Positions 6,983-11,704 of a stretch of 11,704 bases of DNA are shown here, piece after piece. Source of the stretch: Bacteroidota bacterium. Its GTDB lineage: Bacteria; Bacteroidota; Bacteroidia; Bacteroidales; Prolixibacteraceae. The DNA is taken from NCBI GenBank assembly GCA_030632865.1, contig DAOVTY010000076.1:1-11704 (forward strand), read 5' to 3'. The notes beneath the pieces were generated by a model. That model saw nothing but the letters and a program-made list of their open reading frames with translations, did not search any database and was not told where the DNA came from. Made by a program: the position numbers and the translations under genes. Numbering within the stretch: position 1 is the first letter of the stretch; each line of letters starts with the position of its first letter.

Positions 6983-8122
6983 TTAACTTTCTGCTTTTAA
7001 TTTGTTAATTACCGGGTTGGCATAAAGTTTTAAAAATCGTGTTTGGATATCTGTAATCGGGAAATCAATAAATATCATCGCCTGTTCAATCATCATTTTA
7101 AACTTTTTTTCTTCAGCATGTGTATAATTATTTTTAAAACGGTGTTCCTCCATCAACATATCGTAAGCGATATAATTATTTGGCCAAAGTTTATAATTCA
7201 GGTAAATTTGTTTATCAATTATTTTAGCAATCTCCTCAATTTGTTCATTTTGTGCAGCCTTAGTTTTTACTTCCTCAAAATCGATATTTACTGGCTTTCC
7301 AAAATTAAAACGTATTCTTCCTTTTGGATTAAACATTCCCATCGACATACTTTTCAGGTCGTCTTTACTGGTTTTCAATTGTCCGTAATGTTCCTTTTTT
7401 ATCAGCTCTTTCATTTTAGCTAAACCGCAGGGTTCAATCTCGTACGAAATAGAAATAGGCACAATATTTAATTCGTTAATTCCTTCGGCAATACTTTTTT
7501 TATTACTGAGATTAAGCATTTTAAGTACGCTTGGCTGGGTTTTGTCGTTTCCATCTTTTGTTCGTCCTTCGCGCTGTGCAATCCAACTCGACATATTGTC
7601 TTCTACAATAGATTTACGTATATATTTCGATACATTCATAGATGCCTTCAAAAGCTCGCGAGGAGGCAGTCCACGTTTAATAACAAATGCACGATTTAAT
7701 TTAACGGCGTGTTCAATCCAATCGTAAAGTAACAGGTTATCGCCTATCGCAATCTGAGTTGTGTTCATCCCTTTTTCAAAAGTCAAATAGTTTAAAAAAC
7801 CTGCATCAAGTATAATATCACGGTGGTTCGAAATAAAAAGGTACGCTTTGCTTTTGTCCAACATATCGAGACCCCTACAACTCAAACCATTGGTTGTATT
7901 ACTAATAATTCTTCGTAAAATATCGTAAATAAATATACCTTGAAACTGCCTGATACTTCTTATCATCCTAAGTTGAAGTTTTACAACTTTCACTTTTGGC
8001 CGTACTTTAAATAAATGCATTAAAACCTTGTCGAGTGCAGGGTCTTTCAGCATTTGTTTCATCTTTGTTTTTACCTCTTTGTCGGTATAAGGACGAATAT
8101 CATCGAAATCTAATTTAGACAT
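6983..8122 (-). CDS. PlsC/GPAT-type acyltransferase
   Basis: The enzyme probably transfers a fatty acyl group to a glycerol-phosphate-like or other lipid acceptor at the inner face of the cytoplasmic membrane. The product is 379 residues from the ATG at 8122. It shows the acyltransferase signature blocks in order: block I FISNHRDIILD (His100), block II RAFVIKRG (about 144-151), block III REGRTKDG (about 184-191), and a VPI in block IV (about 221-223). It is longer than PlsC (about 245), with 90 or so N-terminal residues before block I and a C-terminal helical tail. I recognise this arrangement as a Bacteroidota family without a defined acceptor. In block I the spacing is HRDIILD, so the last Asp is six residues after His rather than five. 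The start at 8155 is an alternative (11 more residues), 6 nt after the upstream stop. MSKLDFDDIRPY looks more like the family start. The next gene follows after 2 nt. Confidence 0.85.
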   Translation of the reverse strand: MSKLDFDDIRPYTDKEVKTKMKQMLKDPALDKVLMHLFKVRPKVKVVKLQLRMIRSIRQFQGIFIYDILRRIISNTTNGLSCRGLDMLDKSKAYLFISNHRDIILDAGFLNYLTFEKGMNTTQIAIGDNLLLYDWIEHAVKLNRAFVIKRGLPPRELLKASMNVSKYIRKSIVEDNMSSWIAQREGRTKDGNDKTQPSVLKMLNLSNKKSIAEGINELNIVPISISYEIEPCGLAKMKELIKKEHYGQLKTSKDDLKSMSMGMFNPKGRIRFNFGKPVNIDFEEVKTKAAQNEQIEEIAKIIDKQIYLNYKLWPNNYIAYDMLMEEHRFKNNYTHAEEKKFKMMIEQAMIFIDFPITDIQTRFLKLYANPVINKLKAES

Positions 8123-8161
8123 GCCACTATTTTTGTGAATGGCAAAGTAAAGCATTCAAAA

Positions 8162-10204
8162 CTATATTTTCAACCTTAACTGAAATTTTAACTCAGTTTT
8201 GTTATTTCCTGCAATTTCGTTATTACCCGAACTAATTATTTTACGGTCGTTCCACAATGTATTTGCAATTTTAAACCAAAAATCAAGGTTCGTATTAATT
8301 CTGTATTTTAAATTCAGATAAGTTCTAAATCCCTTCCCGTAATATGCAGGTATAGAAAATGTGTACAACAGGTCATTTTCGTATGCATAAATTCGCGAAT
8401 TGTAACTGTCGGTACTAAACCACGCTAAACGCCCCGAAACATTTAGCGGAATTTTATTTGTGGCAAATTGAATGTCTTGAAAAACTACAAAGCCGTTTTC
8501 TTTTTCAATTCCTTTGTATAAAGCATGCTCGAAACGGGTTTTAAATGTAATTCGGTCTGAGGGTTTGTATTGAATGTGAAATCTGGCTTTTTGAAGTCGT
8601 TCGGGCAAATTAATAAATCTCTCGTTTTGAGTAAATTTCTGTTCTTTTTCTTCGTTTTTGTATCTAATATAAAATTCGAAATTTTGCGAGAAAATAAAAT
8701 TAGCTTGTACAAAAATATCCCATCCTTTCGATGGTCCGGCAGTAGAGTAATTAATCCATTTAGAGTTGTAAAAATCTGAATATGCCGATATTGCAACAAA
8801 TTTTACAGGAAAAATTTTAGTGCCAAAAAACATCCCTGTTTCGTTATTTGCCGCACTCCCTTCTGTAAAAGTGTTCGACCAATAAGCATGGTAATTTTTA
8901 TCGAAATGGCGAAATAGAAGCGAGAAACTAAGCTGATCGTTTAATCTCGCAACCGCACCTTGTATAACTGCTTTTCCTTTTGATTTTGAAATTGCAGCTT
9001 CTCCAAAAAGTTGATATTTACCTTTACTAAAAAGGTAGTCAACTCCGCCGGTTAAATTTTCGGTTCCACTAAAACGGTATTGATTGTAGAGTTGCGAACT
9101 ACGTATAAATGGCATGTTAAACTTCTGATACGAAATTGTGGTTCCGATTTTCAGATAGTTAAAACTGTATGTAAAAATTGCACCTACGTTTCTATCCTGA
9201 ACAGTATTTTTATCTGCAATTTCACTTTGGGTGCGGTGATAACCAGAAGTTTGCAAGCTTGTAAAAAACGAATTTATAGTGTCACCAGTTACTACATTCC
9301 CGTCACTGTTTTTTTGCGAATAGAACATACATAGTCTGGCGTTGCCAAACTTAAATGTAGTTGCTACTCCTCTGAAAAACATATTTTCTTCAACTGAAGT
9401 AAAAGGTCGTATGCCACGATTTGTTTTCGAGATATTTAATACATCCATCGATTTCCCCATCGAGTACTCTTGCCACAACACCAATCCCTGCCCAGAACGA
9501 ACAATAAAATCGCCAACCGTAACATTTTCAATATTTGAATTTATTTTGATACTTACATGCCCTGAGTAATAATCGAATCCATTTTTATTAGAACCTTTAA
9601 AAAATGATTCTCCGGGATCTTTTTCTGCAGTAAATCCTAGTGAGAATTTATCTCTTGCTTCAAAGCGGTAACGCGTATAATATCTATACTGATTTCCTTC
9701 ATACGGAATAGTTTCATCGTCTTTTGGCAAATAACCATGTGCTTTTTGTACAGTTCCTAATCCACGCAATAAAAGTTGATGTCTGCCATATTTTAGTGCA
9801 TCAGAAAATTTTGCGGGTTGCTGTTCAGTTGGTCCAAACCAAATAAATGGTTCTATTTTAGATAGTAAATCTGATGAGAAACCATCGATTGTATTCAGTT
9901 CGAAAATGGAGTATGCGGCGCCAAATTCTTTTAAATAGTCCAACAGTTTTAATATCTGAATATCATTTAAAATATATAGTTTTGAGAGTTGTGTTTCGTT
10001 GGCAGAATTTATATTCAAAGGGTTTTCGGCAAGTTCTTCCAAATCTTCAATAATTAATCCAACATCGGTTCCAGCTTTTATATTTGCCAAATGTCCTTCA
10101 ATTATAGACTCAATTATTTTTTCTGTATCAGCTTCCTGGGCAGTAGAAATAATTGGACAAATTCCCAAAATCAACAAAATAATATATAACGAAAGTTCTC
10201 TCAT
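8162..10204 (-). CDS. Exported helix-hairpin-helix plus outer-membrane beta-barrel protein
   Basis: The 680-residue protein has a signal peptide (about 1-21; hydrophobic LSLYIILLILGICPI, cleavage near STA-QE). A helical segment follows, and at 61-121 there is a ComEA-like tandem helix-hairpin-helix (HhH) region opening with NPLNINSANETQLSKL and repeating as YSIFELNTIDGFSSDLLSKI. From about 130 to the end the sequence is rich in alternating aromatic and polar strand patterns, ending in a strand LKFQLRLKI, as in a large outer-membrane beta-barrel. HhH domains usually bind DNA. Here the first hairpin lacks the G-I-G core (it reads ILNDI) and the second reads IDGFS, so binding is doubtful and the fold may be structural. 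I recognise the architecture as a conserved Bacteroidota family of unknown function. Its ATG overlaps the stop of the upstream PorV-like gene by one base, indicating coupled translation and a likely shared role at the outer membrane. Confidence 0.82.
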   Translation of the reverse strand: MRELSLYIILLILGICPIISTAQEADTEKIIESIIEGHLANIKAGTDVGLIIEDLEELAENPLNINSANETQLSKLYILNDIQILKLLDYLKEFGAAYSIFELNTIDGFSSDLLSKIEPFIWFGPTEQQPAKFSDALKYGRHQLLLRGLGTVQKAHGYLPKDDETIPYEGNQYRYYTRYRFEARDKFSLGFTAEKDPGESFFKGSNKNGFDYYSGHVSIKINSNIENVTVGDFIVRSGQGLVLWQEYSMGKSMDVLNISKTNRGIRPFTSVEENMFFRGVATTFKFGNARLCMFYSQKNSDGNVVTGDTINSFFTSLQTSGYHRTQSEIADKNTVQDRNVGAIFTYSFNYLKIGTTISYQKFNMPFIRSSQLYNQYRFSGTENLTGGVDYLFSKGKYQLFGEAAISKSKGKAVIQGAVARLNDQLSFSLLFRHFDKNYHAYWSNTFTEGSAANNETGMFFGTKIFPVKFVAISAYSDFYNSKWINYSTAGPSKGWDIFVQANFIFSQNFEFYIRYKNEEKEQKFTQNERFINLPERLQKARFHIQYKPSDRITFKTRFEHALYKGIEKENGFVVFQDIQFATNKIPLNVSGRLAWFSTDSYNSRIYAYENDLLYTFSIPAYYGKGFRTYLNLKYRINTNLDFWFKIANTLWNDRKIISSGNNEIAGNNKTELKFQLRLKI

Positions 10205-11019
10205 TATAAATTTATTTGGATTGAAATTGATGGTGTAACTCCAAGATTGCCGTGGTAACTAAAACCAATATTAGTAGTTATGTTGCTGAAACTGTATCCA
10301 ATTCCGGTTGTGTAGTTAACTGGCTTGCCGGAAACACCAAAACGTAACGCTAAATTTTTTACAGGCGAAAACTCAATGCCAGTTTTTAAAACAACTGGAT
10401 TTTCAAGATCTTTTTGGGTTTCAACAGTTATCAAAATCATCTCCGCGAACTGATAATGTCCGCCAAATCGGAAAATTGTTGGTGACTTTTGTTTCCCCTC
10501 CATAGTTTTTATCCCATTTGAAATTGGATTAAAAACATGTGCTCCAATAAACAATTGTTCGTTGGGCGAATAAATAATTCCGGTTTCAAATGTTGTATAT
10601 CCTAAAGCTCTGCTGTTTTCAGGCATTCTTTGCGAAAAATAGTTGAGCTGAATTGCCGCACTAAATTTTTCTGAAAGTTGTTTTGCAAATCCCAATCCAA
10701 ATTTATTTTCTTTAAACGAACCCTCCCCAAATTGATAAAAGCTAAAACCGAATGTTCCCGCATTAACAGGCAATATTATTGATCCGGCTGCCAATGATAA
10801 TTCATCAACCATAAATTTTGATTCATAAAAAATACCGACAGAAAATCTATCAATTCGGGTAATTCCGGCCTGATTATGAAAAGTACTCCAGAGATCGGAA
10901 ATAGATATAAATGAATGCGAAAGTGCTAGCGAACGTGCGCCAATGGGATGATTTTCGAGGGCAAACAATTTAGACAAACCAAAAAATAAAAGAATAATTG
11001 TGAATGTGGGTTGTTTCAT
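10204..11019 (-). CDS. PorV/FadL-like outer-membrane beta-barrel protein
   Basis: The 271-residue protein has a signal peptide (MKQPTFTIILLFFGLSKLFA) and a mature N-terminus HPIGARSLALSHSFISISD...TFHNQAGI. That corresponds to the GAR-x-x-x-G-x-A-x-x-x-x-x-D...NPAGL opening of the PorV/FadL-like (UPF0164) barrels. The rest is a run of amphipathic strands with Gly-aromatic turns and a C-terminal strand PSISIQINL. PorV itself is a type IX secretion shuttle protein of about 390 residues. This one is shorter and I see no other type IX genes nearby, so that role is not claimed. It is the first gene of the five-gene operon and ends with a TAATG stop-start overlap into the HhH-barrel gene. The two products may form a pair in the outer membrane. 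Just upstream of the ATG is a degenerate copy of the purE terminator. Confidence 0.8.
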   Translation of the reverse strand: MKQPTFTIILLFFGLSKLFALENHPIGARSLALSHSFISISDLWSTFHNQAGITRIDRFSVGIFYESKFMVDELSLAAGSIILPVNAGTFGFSFYQFGEGSFKENKFGLGFAKQLSEKFSAAIQLNYFSQRMPENSRALGYTTFETGIIYSPNEQLFIGAHVFNPISNGIKTMEGKQKSPTIFRFGGHYQFAEMILITVETQKDLENPVVLKTGIEFSPVKNLALRFGVSGKPVNYTTGIGYSFSNITTNIGFSYHGNLGVTPSISIQINL

Positions 11020-11040
11020 GAGTAAAATAAAAGAGGTGTA
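11008..11040. repeat. Repeat 1 of the purE terminator junction, at the start of the barrel operon
   Basis: This stretch matches 11221-11255. Both begin GGGTT, then a T-rich run and TTTCATG or TTCATG, and end with an exact 17-nt block (11024-11040 = 11239-11255). It includes the ATG and the first codons of the PorV-like gene on the minus strand, plus one arm of the terminator. To its right the second arm is degenerate (ATACCTTCT), so only a weakened hairpin could form. Confidence 0.7.
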
Positions 11041-11220
11041 CTAAAAATACCTTCTAAAAATACATAAAATATTTCATTCAACCATAATTCGTTTTAAATT
11101 ATTTGTTAGTGTAATAATTGAATTATTAAGAATCATCCGAAAGAAACAATTTTATTCAAAAATGGGTTTAACGGAGAATAAGTTATGGTGTCTATAATAG
11201 AAAGTGTAAAAATTTAATCA
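11041..11220. other. Non-coding spacer between purE and the barrel operon
   Basis: I find no gene here. An 11-codon frame at 11162 has no supporting features. On the minus strand the nearest approaches to TAnnTTTG are CATTTTTG and TATGGTTG, each one base off and without a -33 partner, so the operon promoter is not identified. Confidence 0.55.
11112..11128. repeat. Small AT-only palindrome upstream of the barrel operon
   Basis: TAATAATT (11112-11119) and AATTATTA (11121-11128) are perfect arms around one G. The site is about 95 bp before the PorV-like ATG, where an operator could lie. It is composed only of A and T apart from the centre, so chance is a real alternative. Confidence 0.3.
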
Positions 11221-11255
11221 GGGTTATTTTTTCATGTAAAAATAAAAGAGGTGTA
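11221..11255. repeat. Repeat 2 of the purE terminator junction
   Basis: This is the partner of 11008-11040, about 215 bp away in the same orientation. On the minus strand it reads through the terminator arm and T-tract into ATGAAAAAATAACCC, a ghost of the PorV-like gene start ATGAAACAACCC that ends after three codons. Confidence 0.7.
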
Positions 11256-11272
11256 TTAATTACACCTCTTTT
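11238..11272 (-). terminator. Intrinsic terminator of purE
   Basis: AAAAGAGGTGTA (11244-11255 on the plus strand) and TACACCTCTTTT (11261-11272) form a perfect 12-bp stem around a 5-nt loop. On the minus strand the stem runs into TTTTATTTTTAC. It lies 25 nt after the purE stop codon. The arms also give a short T-run on the plus strand, so it may act in both directions. Confidence 0.85.
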
Positions 11273-11297
11273 AAATACTAAAAAATTTTATTTGAAC

Positions 11298-11704
11298 TTA
11301 ATTTGTTTTAAAATTATACCGTACTTTCGAAAGCTCTTGATTTGCTTTTACAATTTTTTGCTTCAGCCCTTCTTTGTATTCAATCAGTTTTTGCATCATT
11401 TCTTCGTCGCCAGTTGCCATCATTTGCACAGCAAGTATTGCAGCATTTAAAGCACCATTTACAGCAACTGTTGCAACCGGAATTCCAGGAGGCATTTGTA
11501 AAATAGCTAAAATAGAATCGAACCCGGAAAGAGATGCATTTATTGGCACTCCAATAACGGGCATTGGTGTCATTGCTGCAATTACACCTGGTAAATGAGC
11601 CGCCATTCCTGCTCCTGCAATTATCACTTTTATTCCTCTGTCTTTTGCACCTTTGGCAAATATTTCCACGGCTTCAGGCGTTCGGTGTGCCGATAAAGCA
11701 TTCA
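11298..11704 (-). CDS. purE: N5-carboxyaminoimidazole ribonucleotide mutase PurE, 3' part
   Basis: PurE converts N5-CAIR to CAIR in de novo purine synthesis. The window cuts the gene: from 11702 the frame reads NALSAHRTPEAVEIFAKG and continues to the stop at 11298, giving 135 residues. About 40 N-terminal residues, including the substrate-binding segment near the start, lie outside. SAHRTPE carries the active-site His of class I PurE. AGMAAHLPGVIAAMTPMPVIG, GFDSILAILQMPPGIPVATVAV and the NAAILAVQMM helix complete the core that forms the octamer. The tail EYKEGLKQKIVKANQEL is the usual C-terminal helix. The reading frame is intact through the edge, so an apparent GTG start at 11669 is internal and should be ignored. 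A terminator follows, so purE and the barrel operon are probably separate transcripts. Confidence 0.95.
   Translation of the reverse strand, partial: NALSAHRTPEAVEIFAKGAKDRGIKVIIAGAGMAAHLPGVIAAMTPMPVIGVPINASLSGFDSILAILQMPPGIPVATVAVNGALNAAILAVQMMATGDEEMMQKLIEYKEGLKQKIVKANQELSKVRYNFKTN

Noticed and set aside
10204..11019. PorV of a type IX secretion system
   Set aside because: The protein is shorter than PorV and no other type IX component is in the window. Only membership of the broader PorV/FadL-like barrel group is supported.
11053..11150. Promoter for the barrel operon at CATTTTTG or TATGGTTG on the minus strand
   Set aside because: Each differs from TAnnTTTG at a conserved position and lacks a -33 partner, so neither could be supported over chance in AT-rich DNA.
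11162..11197. Eleven-codon frame in the purE/barrel spacer
   Set aside because: It is too short, has no ribosome-binding context or promoter, and no sign of being a leader peptide with repeated codons.
1..11704. CRISPR array, riboswitch or rRNA
   Set aside because: No regularly spaced short repeats, no long structured leader and no ribosomal RNA motifs were seen. The only repeats are the two pairs listed and short palindromes.

Overview
The window looks like chromosomal DNA from a member of the Bacteroidota, most likely a Bacteroidales or Marinilabiliales-type anaerobe or marine relative; the genus cannot be read from the sequence. The evidence is AT-rich DNA, two perfect copies of the Bacteroidota -7 promoter box (TAnnTTTG, here TATCTTTG), start codons without a clear Shine-Dalgarno sequence, a lysyl-tRNA synthetase with the C-terminal extension I associate with this phylum, and outer-membrane barrel families typical of the group.

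Layout. Positions 1-1218 are an accessory-looking segment: one small predicted lipoprotein gene (395-823, +) in AT-rich DNA, bracketed by two imperfect direct repeats of about 150 bp (119-270 and 1124-1269). The right repeat is the genuine 3' end, stop codon and intrinsic terminator of lysS. The left repeat is a detached, diverged copy of the same tail and terminator. Next come lysS (1219-2928, -) and recJ (3153-4877, +), transcribed divergently from a 224-bp intergenic region with a TATCTTTG box for each gene and two palindromes between them.

From 11019 down to 4874 five minus-strand genes lie nose to tail (1-nt overlap, then gaps of 39 or 6, 2 and 16 nt) and probably form one operon. They encode a PorV/FadL-like outer-membrane barrel, an exported protein that joins a degenerate helix-hairpin-helix region to a large beta-barrel, a PlsC-type acyltransferase, a HAD-family hydrolase and a polytopic GT-C glycosyltransferase. 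Two outer-membrane proteins, a lipid-modifying enzyme and a membrane glycosyltransferase suggest a cell-envelope role, but the pathway is not identifiable. The operon ends tail-to-tail with recJ, overlapping it by 4 bp. At the right edge lies the 3' part of purE (minus, cut by the window end), followed by a strong intrinsic terminator. Part of that terminator and its flank is repeated about 215 bp further on, at the start of the barrel operon.

Most of the window is housekeeping (lysS, recJ, purE). The less ordinary content is the lysS-tail repeat pair around a lipoprotein gene, the similar terminator-junction repeat after purE, and the five-gene envelope operon whose HhH-barrel protein has no assigned function. 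I found no CRISPR array, transposase, tRNA or rRNA.
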